Below are positions 28,454-36,819 of a stretch of DNA of 64,000 bases, piece by piece. The stretch spans positions 97,076 through 161,075 of the forward strand of contig JAEUPQ010000032.1 of NCBI GenBank assembly GCA_016789405.1. Reading direction: 5' to 3'. Origin of the DNA: Lysobacteraceae bacterium. Its GTDB lineage: Bacteria; Pseudomonadota; Gammaproteobacteria; Xanthomonadales; Xanthomonadaceae. The position numbers and the translations under genes were made by a program. The stretch's first letter is position 1, and each line of letters opens with the position of its first letter. The notes beneath the pieces are model-generated. The model had not been told where the DNA came from, ran no database searches, and saw only the letters and a program-made list of their open reading frames with translations.

Positions 28454-29149
28454 TCAACGAGACTGAGCGGTGCGGTTCCACTGTTCTTCGTAATTCTTCA
28501 TGAATTCGGCCTCCTGCTTCGCAGTGGCCGCATACTGCGCGTAGCCCAAACGCCCGACCATCGCCTGTTTCGGCTGCCGGCCTTGGCGCCAAGCATTGAT
28601 GGACGGGATTTCCAGAGCAGGCGCCCAGGTCTGTTGCACGTTGTCGGCGCGCGCGCGGAGCTTGTCCAGCATGGAAGCCACGCTGGCTTCGCGCTCGCTG
28701 GGCAACTTTTCAATACCTCGGTGCTGCTCCTCCGCCCGGTCGCGCTCTGCTTGGCGTTCCGCGATGCGTTCGCGCTGTTTCTCCAACGCTTGGGGCGTGC
28801 TGGCCTTGACCTCGTGCTTCCACGACGCATGGGCCTCATTCACCTGTTCGGTGACCGCCTCGAAATCCTTGAACCATTCCTCGCGCTCGCGTCTGCGGAA
28901 CAGGCTGGGCGCTCCCTGGCGCAACAAGTCGTCGCGCCGATCGCGCAGTTGCGTCAGCCGGCCGTCGGCTTGAGCCAGTCGCGACCCATCTTCGCGGCCA
29001 GACAACTTGCGCTGTGCCTCTTCCACCTCGCGCGTCTGCTCTTGCGCACTCCGATCGAGCGCTGTCCAATCTTGTGCCTTGGATTCGGTCGATTGGGCCA
29101 TGCGGCGGCGGAACGCCTCGTCGCCTTCCTGTGGGGTGGGGGTCGTCAT
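28454..29149 (-). CDS. Coiled-coil protein of the transfer module
   Basis: 231 residues from ATG 29149, preceded by TTGGAGGA. Almost entirely charged alpha-helix (Arg, Glu, Gln, Ala), with long heptad-like stretches (about 30-160), no signal and no membrane segment. The end is less charged (AMVGRLGYAQYAATAKQEAEF). No family recognised. It has its own element-type promoter and terminator, so it is made as a single-gene transcript next to the second ATPase. A structural or adaptor role is a guess. Confidence 0.7.
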   Translation of the reverse strand: MTTPTPQEGDEAFRRRMAQSTESKAQDWTALDRSAQEQTREVEEAQRKLSGREDGSRLAQADGRLTQLRDRRDDLLRQGAPSLFRRREREEWFKDFEAVTEQVNEAHASWKHEVKASTPQALEKQRERIAERQAERDRAEEQHRGIEKLPSEREASVASMLDKLRARADNVQQTWAPALEIPSINAWRQGRQPKQAMVGRLGYAQYAATAKQEAEFMKNYEEQWNRTAQSR

Positions 29150-29174
29150 CGGTGTCCTCCAAGGAATTTCATTC

Positions 29175-29202
29175 AGCATGGATCAGGTTTAGGAGTGCGC
29201 AA
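29175..29202 (-). promoter_or_regulatory. Element-type promoter (coiled-coil gene)
   Basis: Minus strand TTGCGC (29202-29197), 16-bp spacer, CATGCT (29180-29175). The -35 and spacing match the family; the -10 is weak. Confidence 0.45.
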
Positions 29203-29211
29203 GAGGGGCGG

Positions 29212-32136
29212 CTAGGCCGCCTTCTCCTGCGTCGATTGGGCTTTGTCGGTCGTTCGCGCGTCCTCCGGCCTCACCGTGGCGAAGTCCACTCGCCAAGCGC
29301 CCGCGCGGTTGATTTGCACGATGCAACGCCCCTTGTCCATCAGCAGCGCGTTGTATTCCTCTGGCTTGAACAACGGCTGGACTTCGCGCTTACCGCCGTT
29401 GGGCATGAGCAATAGCTTGTTCACGCTGCTGTCGTCGATCGGAGCCAACTTCGGGCCCATCCATTTGCTTGATGCGCCAGCGCCCGGCCGCACAGCGGTC
29501 AGCTGTCCGCCGCCCGCACGCTCAAACAGTTTCATCGCTGCGGCGCCCGGATGATCGGGATCGTTCAGCGGGCTGTTGATCAGCGCGCTCATTCCGCCGC
29601 TGTAGTCGATGCCCCGCGTCGCGGTCTGGAACGTGGTCAGCATCGCGGTGCCCAAGCGATCTATGAACCACTTGTAGGTGCCGGGCGTGGATTGGAAGAT
29701 GCCGGCTGACGTGAAATTGCCCAAGAACTGCTTCGTGGCCCACTCGTCGTGGAAAGTCGCTACGAGGCCCTCGTAGGACTGCGTCGCAAACACGTTCATC
29801 AGCCACAGCGATCGCGAGATGGACAACAGGTTGCGCTCGGCATCGCCGGCCAGCAGTTGGCACTCGTCCATCACGTTGAGGACCGGCAATTGGCCTTCTG
29901 CCCGCCAGGCCGCCTCACCCACGTCGGCGCGCTTCTGGATACCGGTGTAGATGCGCTGCTTGACCAACGTGGCCACGATGCGTCCTGCGTCCCCGTGCTT
30001 GGTCGTCGGCAAGTTCACGCCCACCATCTTGCCGAAAAGCGCTTGGCTCACGTCCATGCCGTGCTCCATGGAATGCCACGGCGCCCCATCTTGGTTGCGC
30101 AGGTGCTTGCCGCGCAACAGCGGATTGATCTTCTGGTGGACGTTGAGCAGAAAACTCGAGCGCTGCTCGGGCGCGTAGGCGGACCAGGTTTCAAAGATGA
30201 AGTCCAGCGAAGCCTGGAGCAGCGACCCCGGGATTCCCAAGTCCGGATGCACGGTGTTGGGTTCGGAGGACAATCGCTGTTCGCGATCGCGCACCCGTTG
30301 CTCCAACGTCTCCGCATCGCCAAAACGGGTGGTGTCATAGCCCAGGTAGTCGGCCATTTCCAACATGCGCTGGCCGGGAATTGCCACGCCGCCCGCACCG
30401 ACGCCCACCTGCGCCATGTGGGTGATGACCCGTTCCAGGGTGGCCGGCGTCCACGCCCACTCGCGATCGCTCATCGCCACGGCCTCCCATGCGCGACGTT
30501 GACTCTCAATTTTCTCCACTCGGGCTTCGTAGGCGGCGAGCTGCTCGGCCGTCGCCGTTCCGTCTTGGCGCTGAAGCTCGGCGATGTCCGCCCACACGAG
30601 GTCGATCGCCTCCTGCAGCCGCCGGGCTTCCTGCATGGCGGCGTGCCGATAAGCGATTTCATGGTCGCGCAATGCTTCGTGGATGACCGTCGCGTGGTCG
30701 AGGAAGTTCCGGGCCCCGCTTTCCCACACGCGATCGTCGTCACGTTGGTTGGTGCGCACCAGCGCGTTCAACGCGATGGAAACGTCTTGGGCGGTCAAGC
30801 CTTCGAACGGCGCGAAGTCGATGCCCGGTTCCACCATCAGGTCGATGATGTCGCGCATCTCTCCAGCCAGCGCACCCTTGCCGTCCGTGATGAGGGCACC
30901 GCCAAAATCCAGCGCGGCGTATTGGAGCAGCAGCAGACGAATCTGGTAGGTTTTGCCGATGCCCGTGTTCCCGAAAAGCATCAAGCTCGTGGTCAGGTCT
31001 TGCATGGACATCCACATGCCCGATCCTTCGTCCGGGGCATAGCCGTAGTGCTTCTTGGTGAGGTAGCCGCCAGCGGTGGCGACGTAAATCAGCGGTGTGG
31101 TGTCTCCCAGCGCGCGCTTGGCTTGGGACTCGCGGACTTCGACGTGGGCCTCCGCCAGTTTGCCCTGCGTGCCCAAGTTGAACGCCTCACCTTGCTGCCA
31201 GAGCAACTGGCTGCGCAGCAAGTATTCGCGGTTGGTGTAAACCATCGGGTAGAGGCACGCCAGCCCGAAGATGGCGGCCGGCGCGATGGCACTGGGCAGC
31301 ACCGACGTCATCAGTCCTGCGCCCATCAAGACCATTCCCCACTTGGCGGCGTCCTTGACTCGATGAGCGGTGCCCAAGGCCACCTTGCCCTCGCCGTCGC
31401 CCAAGGCCATCAGGAAGCAGCCCACGATCACCGCGGTCATCAGGCACAGAATCACCCCACCGGCGATCGCCAGCCCGGCCATCTCGCTGCCCATCGAAGG
31501 CATGGACACGCCGTTGGCGAGGAGGAGTGGAGCGGCATAGAGTAAGAAGCCGGCCTTCACGGCCTCCTTGACCTTTTCGCCTTGGGCAATGGCGATGAGG
31601 TAGGGAATGGTCGTCAGCGCTGGAAGAATCGCCAACGGTGCCCACAGCTTGCTCATCAGCAACGTCAGCGCGCCCAGAATGGGCAGCGCGATATACATGA
31701 GAGACGTGGCGGTGCTGTCCCCACCCTTCCCCTGATCCGAACCGAGCACATAGCCTTCGATGCGGCGACCGTTCTTGGTCATCAGCATGCGCGGCGTGCT
31801 GTCCCGCAGATCAGCCGGCACTTTGGGCCACCACGGTTGGAACGTGTCGAGTTCACTGTCGGGGATGGTGTCTGGCACCACCCAAGCACCGATCTCATCC
31901 TGGACGGCGCCGAGTTCGCGGACGTCATCGGCTTCCGCGCTCGGCACCTGCAGGCGACGCGACTTCACGCGATCGAGCACGTCGAAACGCCCGACGATGT
32001 TCTCGTAGCGATTGGCCGCCTCGTCCTGGATGGCCGTGCGGACGTCCAGGCTGCTGGCGGTTTTCCGGAACAGGGCTTTCTCGACCTTGGCCACCAAAGC
32101 CAAAGCGTCAAACACGTTGGGAACGCGCAGGGTCAT
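29212..32136 (-). CDS. Large membrane ATPase of VirD4/TraG type (second coupling-like protein)
   Basis: 974 residues. A soluble N-terminal domain (1-140) is followed by about five or six membrane helices (143-185, 196-244, 265-297), then a RecA-like ATPase: Walker A LFGNTGIGKTYQ (about 387-398) and Walker B VLNVMDECQLL near 750. After it come FATQSYEGLV and FLGNFTSAGIFQST, as in VirD4/TraG C-terminal halves. Much larger than TraD, with more membrane helices. It may be the motor of an unrecognised channel or a DotL/TrbC-like ATPase. Not VirB4: the N-terminal domain and order differ. Start 10 nt after the next upstream gene. Confidence 0.85.
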   Translation of the reverse strand: MTLRVPNVFDALALVAKVEKALFRKTASSLDVRTAIQDEAANRYENIVGRFDVLDRVKSRRLQVPSAEADDVRELGAVQDEIGAWVVPDTIPDSELDTFQPWWPKVPADLRDSTPRMLMTKNGRRIEGYVLGSDQGKGGDSTATSLMYIALPILGALTLLMSKLWAPLAILPALTTIPYLIAIAQGEKVKEAVKAGFLLYAAPLLLANGVSMPSMGSEMAGLAIAGGVILCLMTAVIVGCFLMALGDGEGKVALGTAHRVKDAAKWGMVLMGAGLMTSVLPSAIAPAAIFGLACLYPMVYTNREYLLRSQLLWQQGEAFNLGTQGKLAEAHVEVRESQAKRALGDTTPLIYVATAGGYLTKKHYGYAPDEGSGMWMSMQDLTTSLMLFGNTGIGKTYQIRLLLLQYAALDFGGALITDGKGALAGEMRDIIDLMVEPGIDFAPFEGLTAQDVSIALNALVRTNQRDDDRVWESGARNFLDHATVIHEALRDHEIAYRHAAMQEARRLQEAIDLVWADIAELQRQDGTATAEQLAAYEARVEKIESQRRAWEAVAMSDREWAWTPATLERVITHMAQVGVGAGGVAIPGQRMLEMADYLGYDTTRFGDAETLEQRVRDREQRLSSEPNTVHPDLGIPGSLLQASLDFIFETWSAYAPEQRSSFLLNVHQKINPLLRGKHLRNQDGAPWHSMEHGMDVSQALFGKMVGVNLPTTKHGDAGRIVATLVKQRIYTGIQKRADVGEAAWRAEGQLPVLNVMDECQLLAGDAERNLLSISRSLWLMNVFATQSYEGLVATFHDEWATKQFLGNFTSAGIFQSTPGTYKWFIDRLGTAMLTTFQTATRGIDYSGGMSALINSPLNDPDHPGAAAMKLFERAGGGQLTAVRPGAGASSKWMGPKLAPIDDSSVNKLLLMPNGGKREVQPLFKPEEYNALLMDKGRCIVQINRAGAWRVDFATVRPEDARTTDKAQSTQEKAA

Positions 32137-32146
32137 CGTGGGCTCC

Positions 32147-32641
32147 TTATTGTCCGCAAACGGCGAGTTCGGCCGGGGTCAACATCCGCTGCGCCCTGGT
32201 GGCAGCAAGGACGGCTTGTTCGCACTGCTTCTGATCGGGTTTGGCCACAGCGGCTGAACCACCGCCGGCAAACAGCGGAATGGGAGGCGTGCCGTTGCTC
32301 AGTTGAGCCGCCGCGAGCGTCATGCACGTGCAGAGGGCGACACCGATGAGGCTCGCGCCCAGGGCAACGTGGGGCTGGCTCGCCTCGCGCGTTTGGGTCG
32401 CATAGAGCTGATCTTTCTGCCATTTCTTGAACGCCCTTTCGTCGGTCGGCGGGTGTCGGTCGGTGGGGAGGTAGAAATACGTGCGTCGCACGTTCTCGCC
32501 GATCAGATCTTCGGCCAGTCCCAAGGTTTCGGGCGGGCCTAGGAACAACCGGCCGTGGAGGTTCATCCATCGGCTGCCAAAGAGCAGCCTTCTCGAATCG
32601 CGGTATTGGGCAAACAACCAACCGAACAACGACGTGAGCAT
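32147..32641 (-). CDS. Membrane-anchored transfer-module protein
   Basis: 164 residues from ATG 32641, with AGGAGG 6 nt upstream. N-terminal MLTSLFGWLFAQYRDSRRLLF, a central charged domain (about 40-85, YFYLPTDRHPPTDERAFKKWQK) and a membrane helix (about 93-115). A short periplasmic tail has two Cys (EQAVLA to LAVCGQ). No family recognised. First gene of the transcript that includes the large ATPase, 10 nt away, so it is probably a partner of it. Confidence 0.75.
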   Translation of the reverse strand: MLTSLFGWLFAQYRDSRRLLFGSRWMNLHGRLFLGPPETLGLAEDLIGENVRRTYFYLPTDRHPPTDERAFKKWQKDQLYATQTREASQPHVALGASLIGVALCTCMTLAAAQLSNGTPPIPLFAGGGSAAVAKPDQKQCEQAVLAATRAQRMLTPAELAVCGQ

Positions 32642-32660
32642 GTGCCCTCCTAAATCTCTT

Positions 32661-32703
32661 GGGTGAATGCACCTATCCATAAACGAGACTTGGCAACGCG
32701 CAA
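32661..32703 (-). promoter_or_regulatory. Element promoter and operator (copy F)
   Basis: Minus strand TTGCGC (32703-32698), 16-bp spacer, TATGGA (32681-32676). The imperfect palindrome GGATAGGTGCATTCACCC (32678-32661) overlaps the -10 and the start, as in copy B before the parA-like gene. Serves the operon of the 974-residue ATPase. Confidence 0.65.
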
Positions 32704-32706
32704 GGG

Positions 32707-33906
32707 CTACCGCTGCTTTATCCATGCGTCCATTGCGGCGTCGGCCTCGTCCTGCCACGTCGGTGCGGCGGGCCCGGGCGCCGGGGCTGGCGTGGGCTTC
32801 GGCGTGGCCTGACGCACCGGCTTGGGCGCGGCGGGTTTCGCCACCGCCGTCGGTTCGGCCTTCGGCTCAGGAGCCGGTGCAGCGGTTGCGGGTTCGATGC
32901 CAAGCGTTGATGGCGTTGGCTCGCCCCGCCCCACTGGTGCCGCCTCGGACTCGGGTTCGACGACCGGTTCGACAACGGGCGACATCTCCGGAACTACTGC
33001 GGGAGGTGCCAACTGGCTCGTTTCGGCTTGCACCGGGGTGGGCCTTTCGGGTTCATCGGACGCCGACACGTCGCGCGTGGCCCACCAGGCAATGCCCGCT
33101 GCCGAAGCCAGTGCAAGAACGACGCCGGCGATCAGCGGGGCCTTGCGAAGCGGTGCATGCTCGGGACGATTGCTCGGCGTTGAGCGTGTGGACCGGGGCG
33201 CCTCGACCACCACAGGCGGTGCCGGAGCGTTCTGTGGGACACATTTGATGACTGGGACCGGAGCGGCTCCTTCAAGGGCCGAGGAAGCAGTGCCGGGTGG
33301 CATGCCGATTGCGTCCTTGGACGCAAAGGCTTCGGATTCGCAGCCCTGCTTCCCCACAGAGACGTCATTCGACGGTTCCGGGTCGGTCTTGGCGCATAGC
33401 GCCATGGAAACATCTTCGGCAGAGAGATCGGATAGCGGCGCAGTCCCGTAGGGACCGACTGCGATGTTGGGCAGATCGCCTCCGGCGGAGACCAGCGTGC
33501 CCATGCCGTCATACACCAGGACGCCGGCTGATGGTCCCACACGCATTTCACTTTCGTCGGCGGTTTGGCTCACCCTTGGGAACCACGGTTGAGCTGCCGG
33601 GCGGGCACCGGCTGCGAGTTCGGAAGGCGCAAGCGGGGGCGTTTCGGCCGCCTTGGCCGTCCGCTTGGCGTCCAGGACGGCTTTCGCTTCCCGCGCCTTC
33701 TCCAGAGCCGCGTGGGAGGCCTTCTGCCCCAGCGCCAACAGTCCCTTACCCACTTGCGACACACCCTGGCCGGCAGCAGTCAGCTTCTCGCGCGCGTCGT
33801 TGGAGAACACCCGGTCATCGGGCGGCGCCGTCGCGTCGGAGGCCTTGCCGGCCCTCTGACGCAAGCGTTCGATCTGACGTTGACGGATGCGATCTTCGTG
33901 GGACAC
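32707..33906 (-). CDS. Bitopic protein with long Pro/Ala periplasmic tail
   Basis: 399 residues. Cytosolic N-terminal part (1-245) with a basic start (MSHEDRIRQRQIERLRQRAG) and a helical region to about 85. One membrane helix follows (APLIAGVVLALASAAGIAWW, about 253-272), and then a 125-residue Pro/Glu/Ala-rich stretch that could span the periplasm, ending in TWQDEADAAMDAWIKQR. The layout recalls TonB- or VirB10/TraB-like bridging proteins, but no domain is recognised. It lies between the lipoprotein and the ATPase operon, as expected for an envelope-spanning part. Confidence 0.75.
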   Translation of the reverse strand: MSHEDRIRQRQIERLRQRAGKASDATAPPDDRVFSNDAREKLTAAGQGVSQVGKGLLALGQKASHAALEKAREAKAVLDAKRTAKAAETPPLAPSELAAGARPAAQPWFPRVSQTADESEMRVGPSAGVLVYDGMGTLVSAGGDLPNIAVGPYGTAPLSDLSAEDVSMALCAKTDPEPSNDVSVGKQGCESEAFASKDAIGMPPGTASSALEGAAPVPVIKCVPQNAPAPPVVVEAPRSTRSTPSNRPEHAPLRKAPLIAGVVLALASAAGIAWWATRDVSASDEPERPTPVQAETSQLAPPAVVPEMSPVVEPVVEPESEAAPVGRGEPTPSTLGIEPATAAPAPEPKAEPTAVAKPAAPKPVRQATPKPTPAPAPGPAAPTWQDEADAAMDAWIKQR

Positions 33907-33966
33907 GGGGCTCTCCTGGAGGGAACAAGGGGAGGACCGGCCACGCGAGGCGACCGGTCCATGCGG

Positions 33967-34617
33967 TCAGCGCAACTCGGGCATCGGCGACACGACGACG
34001 CGGTATGCACCCGAGCCGCAACCGTCAACCACCTTCGCCTTGCTCAGCGCGCCACGCCGATCGAGTTCGGCACGCGGCGCGTTGCACACCGATTGATCGA
34101 TGCCCTCGAAGCGGACCGTGAGCTCGTTGGTGCTGCTGGTGATGAGCACGGCCAATTTGTCGAGCGAGGCGGCCGTGCGAGGGCTCACCGGCGCCATGTC
34201 GGCGGGCCGGTAGCCGATGATCAAGGCGTCGAGTGCTTCGGCCTGGCCGTCGTTGGCGTTGACGGTCTTCGTCTCCACGCGGGCGTCGAGACCAGCGTCA
34301 CGGGCCGCATCGGCGGTGGCTTCAGCTTCCTTCAACTGCTTTCGGTAACTCGCCACACCACCGACTACAGCACCCGCAGCGCACGCCGCAACAGCCTTGT
34401 CCTTCTTGCCGGTGAGGTAAGCCAGCGCTCCGCCGGCCAAACAACCGATACCGGCCGACTTGGCCACGCGCCGCTTGTCGGTGGATGGCTGAGGTGCATC
34501 GGTTTGCACCGATGTGCTCCGTGCGTGGAAAGGCGTCGTGCCCGAACTTGCGGTGGCGCAGCCGGACAGCATCACGCTGGCGGCGACAACAGTGGTGATG
34601 AAGGTTTTGTTTTTCAT
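33967..34617 (-). CDS. Lipoprotein with glycine-zipper segment
   Basis: 216 residues. Lipobox LSGC with Cys20, a short linker, then a Gly/Ala-rich hydrophobic pair IGCLAGGALAYL and AACAAGAVVGGVASY (about 55-90), as in glycine-zipper outer-membrane lipoproteins. A helix and an alpha/beta C-terminal domain follow (about 115-216, LDKLAVLITSSTNELTVRF) with two Cys, loosely like an OmpA-type domain. May be the outer-membrane part of the transfer apparatus. Same strand and 60 nt upstream of the bitopic gene. Confidence 0.75.
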   Translation of the reverse strand: MKNKTFITTVVAASVMLSGCATASSGTTPFHARSTSVQTDAPQPSTDKRRVAKSAGIGCLAGGALAYLTGKKDKAVAACAAGAVVGGVASYRKQLKEAEATADAARDAGLDARVETKTVNANDGQAEALDALIIGYRPADMAPVSPRTAASLDKLAVLITSSTNELTVRFEGIDQSVCNAPRAELDRRGALSKAKVVDGCGSGAYRVVVSPMPELR

Positions 34618-34645
34618 GAGGGAGTCTCCAGTGGTGGGGGGAGGA

Positions 34646-35095
34646 TCAACCGCGAGCTTTGGGCGCTTGACGCGGTTGCGGCCAGTCGGTCGCGCCGGGT
34701 GATGGCGTCGAGGTGCGTTCGGTGCCCATTGCCAACGCCATCGGCAAGGCGTCCATCAGGAACGTCTTCATGTGCGCCAGTTGCTCGGCGGTGTTGGCTT
34801 CAAGGTGCTGGCGGAGTTGCTGATGGTCGGCGTGCATGAGTTGGTGGAGCTCACCCAAGCGTTTTGCGGTGGTGAGCAGGGCCGCCATCGATTGCGCGCT
34901 CTCGCTGCGGAAGTCGTCCAGCTGGCGACGCATGTCTGTCGCCAACTCGGTCATCGCTGAAGCGTGGTCGTGGCCGTCGTTTCTGGCCACCACGGCGCGG
35001 CGCAGGTATTCGTTCAGCGACAGGTTCGCGCGATCGGCCGCGCGCTTGGCGCGCGCCAGTTCGGCTTCTGGAATGTCGAAAGATTTGCGGAGCAT
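34646..35095 (-). CDS. Ribbon-helix-helix protein, possible relaxosome accessory factor
   Basis: 149 residues. N-terminal RHH/CopG-like fold (MLRKSFDIPEAELARAKRAA, then NLSLNEYLRRAVV, 1-36), then a long coiled coil (about 45-115) and a Pro-rich end. TrwA and TraY, which bind oriT and help MobF relaxases, are RHH proteins; this one is the best candidate for that role here. It may also repress itself through the inverted repeat just upstream (35102-35127). Starts the transfer gene block. Confidence 0.75.
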   Translation of the reverse strand: MLRKSFDIPEAELARAKRAADRANLSLNEYLRRAVVARNDGHDHASAMTELATDMRRQLDDFRSESAQSMAALLTTAKRLGELHQLMHADHQQLRQHLEANTAEQLAHMKTFLMDALPMALAMGTERTSTPSPGATDWPQPRQAPKARG

Positions 35096-35101
35096 CGCGA
35101 G

Positions 35102-35157
35102 GTGTAGTCCTTGGATCGGCTACACCCACCAATAGATCGAATTCGGAAACGCGCAAG
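35102..35157 (-). promoter_or_regulatory. Element promoter with long inverted repeat (copy G)
   Basis: Minus strand TTGCGC (35157-35152), 16-bp spacer, TATTGG (35135-35130). Then GGTGTAG and CTACACC arms (35127-35121 and 35108-35102) with a 12-bp centre. Serves the RHH gene; it could be an operator or part of oriT. Confidence 0.6.
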
Positions 35158-35421
35158 GGCCCGCCCAACTCCACTTGGAAATTGGGTTCGCTCACGCTTT
35201 TCCAGCAAGCCGCATGGCCCGTTCGGTGGGCCAGTCTGAAACGCTCATGGAGCAAGGGGTTGGCGGATCGAACTGGCGCGGAGCGGGCCCGCATTGAGAA
35301 ACACTTCAGTGCGTCATGTGTATGCCCCCTCTTCGGAAGACGAAGAGCCAGAGAACCCTCCCCGGAAAAACTTTCTCCCCGTCCTCGCGCTCCGCTTCAC
35401 CCAGCCCACTAGCCCCTCACC
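35158..35421. other. Gene-free stretch rich in inverted repeats, candidate oriT
   Basis: No supported gene in about 260 nt. Inverted repeats: TGGCCC-N7-GGGCCA (35215-35233) and CTCTTCG-GAAGA-CGAAGAG (35329-35347), next to the GGTGTAG/CTACACC pair. It lies upstream of the RHH gene, the place of oriT relative to trwA in IncW-type MobF systems. No nic site can be assigned by eye. Confidence 0.35.
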
Positions 35422-35449
35422 CTTGCGCGCACTGACCCCGGCGCTATAA
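35422..35449 (+). promoter_or_regulatory. Element-type promoter, plus strand
   Basis: TTGCGC (35422-35427), 16-bp spacer, TATAAC (35444-35449): the best -10 of the family. Faces the 96-aa and HNH genes. Confidence 0.6.
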
Positions 35450-35486
35450 CGAAAGGGCACCCAACTCGAATGCCCCACGCCCGCCC

Positions 35487-35777
35487 ATGCCCCGCTCTGT
35501 CGCATCTCGCGCACGCCAACGCTCGCTTCGCTTTTCATCCTTCCTCCCATTCATGCAGAGCGGGAATGGCGGTGGGTCGGCGATCAGAAAACCTGTCGCC
35601 CTTGTGTCGAGTTCGCGCGGTCGCGTCGCCGTTCCGATGCACCGCACTGGGGGTGATCCGGCGAACGCGAGCGGAGGCGGTGGAAGTTTTTCGAGCCGCT
35701 CCCCGCTTTGCACCAAGCCGGCCCTTCGCCCCGTTTTAGTCGTTCCTGCAATGTGCGATGCGCGTGCATCCCAATGA
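35487..35777 (+). CDS. Possible small basic protein upstream of the HNH gene
   Basis: 96 residues, Ser/Arg/Pro-rich, no recognised domain. Support comes from context: it begins 37 nt after a good promoter, and its TGA overlaps the ATG of the HNH gene (ATGA). No ribosome site is visible and the composition is shadow-like, so this may be only a leader. Confidence 0.3.
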   Translation: MPRSVASRARQRSLRFSSFLPFMQSGNGGGSAIRKPVALVSSSRGRVAVPMHRTGGDPANASGGGGSFSSRSPLCTKPALRPVLVVPAMCDARASQ

Positions 35778-36790
35778 CCGAAACCTCCGCTCCGCTGGCA
35801 TCGCTTTTTGCATCCGCACTGCTCGCGGCCAGCGATGCGCCGCGCCACCAGTGGAGCGAATGGACGCGCGACGCTGTGGCCGCGGCACAGCATCACTGCT
35901 GCGCCTATTGCGACGCCCCGTTGGACGCGATGTGTCCGCAGAGGTGGAGCGTCCAACCGGTGATTTCCGTCTCCCTGGGCGGCCCGGCCGCTTCTGAATT
36001 CCTCCGTCCCGCATGCAAGCCGTGCGCAAACGCCAAGGGCCAGCGAGATCCGCTGGCGTGGACAGAGTGGCAACGGCGCATGCCGCTGGAGCGGGTCGAA
36101 GCCGTGCTCGCACTGCGGCGCACGGCGTTGCTGGCGGCGCCACAACACCTCACGCCGCACCGGCCCCACTCACCCGTCGATGCAGTTGAAGAACACCTGC
36201 TTGCACGTTTCGCGCAGCCCCGCTTTCGAGCGTGGGCGTGGCGCGGTCGGGAAGAAGCGTTCGTCGGGTGGCCGATGGCCCGATCGATCCATCGGAGCAC
36301 CCGAGAAGCGATGGCGGTGCTGCTGTATGGGCAACGCGCCACGCGCATTCCGCACCCGAAGACCGTGCTTTTCGCCTTGCCGTCGGATCGCTTCTTGGAG
36401 GCCGTGTGGACCCTCATCGAGTTGCACGGCTGGATGTGCCCGGTGTCAATCGATGCCGAACCTGCGCCCGCGTCGGACGACTGGCGCGAGAGCTGGCCGC
36501 ACACCTTCACGTCGCTGCAGGATCTGCGCCGGCGCCGGCGCTCCCACGAGCGCCAACCCTTGCCTTCGCCCCAACGAGACCAAAGCCACTCGCCATCGGC
36601 GATGTGCCATCGGCGGGCTTACGCCAAGCGACGCGAAGCGGAGCGTCGGCACCGCGACGCGGTCGCCCAGGCCGGCTACCGCTCGCGCATGGGTCATATC
36701 GACGCGGGGCGGCTCCCGCCGCTCGCATTCGAAGACTGGGCCGAGCTCTACCTCGACTCCCTTCGCCATCGGCTTCCACGGGCGCTATGA
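35774..36790 (+). CDS. HNH-nuclease-like protein
   Basis: 338 residues from ATG 35774. Residues about 35-90 carry an HNH-like zinc region: HHCCAYCDAPLD, then 38 residues on CKPCANAKGQRD, the usual CxxC pair and the N/K-G helix. The rest is a basic alpha/beta domain with RHRDAVAQAGYRSRMGHI near the end and no known fold. A DNA nickase or endonuclease role is inferred from the motif. Plus strand, against the trend of the element. It is followed by a hairpin shared with the opposite strand. Confidence 0.7.
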   Translation: MTETSAPLASLFASALLAASDAPRHQWSEWTRDAVAAAQHHCCAYCDAPLDAMCPQRWSVQPVISVSLGGPAASEFLRPACKPCANAKGQRDPLAWTEWQRRMPLERVEAVLALRRTALLAAPQHLTPHRPHSPVDAVEEHLLARFAQPRFRAWAWRGREEAFVGWPMARSIHRSTREAMAVLLYGQRATRIPHPKTVLFALPSDRFLEAVWTLIELHGWMCPVSIDAEPAPASDDWRESWPHTFTSLQDLRRRRRSHERQPLPSPQRDQSHSPSAMCHRRAYAKRREAERRHRDAVAQAGYRSRMGHIDAGRLPPLAFEDWAELYLDSLRHRLPRAL

Positions 36791-36793
36791 GAA

Positions 36794-36811
36794 AGGGGCC
36801 CGAAGGCCCCT
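36794..36811. terminator. Terminator between HNH gene and parA partner gene
   Basis: AGGGGCC, loop CGAA, GGCCCCT. On the minus strand TTTCTC follows; it ends the parA operon and may also stop the HNH transcript. Confidence 0.7.
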
Positions 36812-36819
36812 GACTGTGT

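Noticed and set aside
29212..32136. Annotation as VirB4
   Set aside because: It has several membrane helices before the ATPase domain and VirD4/TraG-like C-terminal motifs; VirB4 lacks that order.
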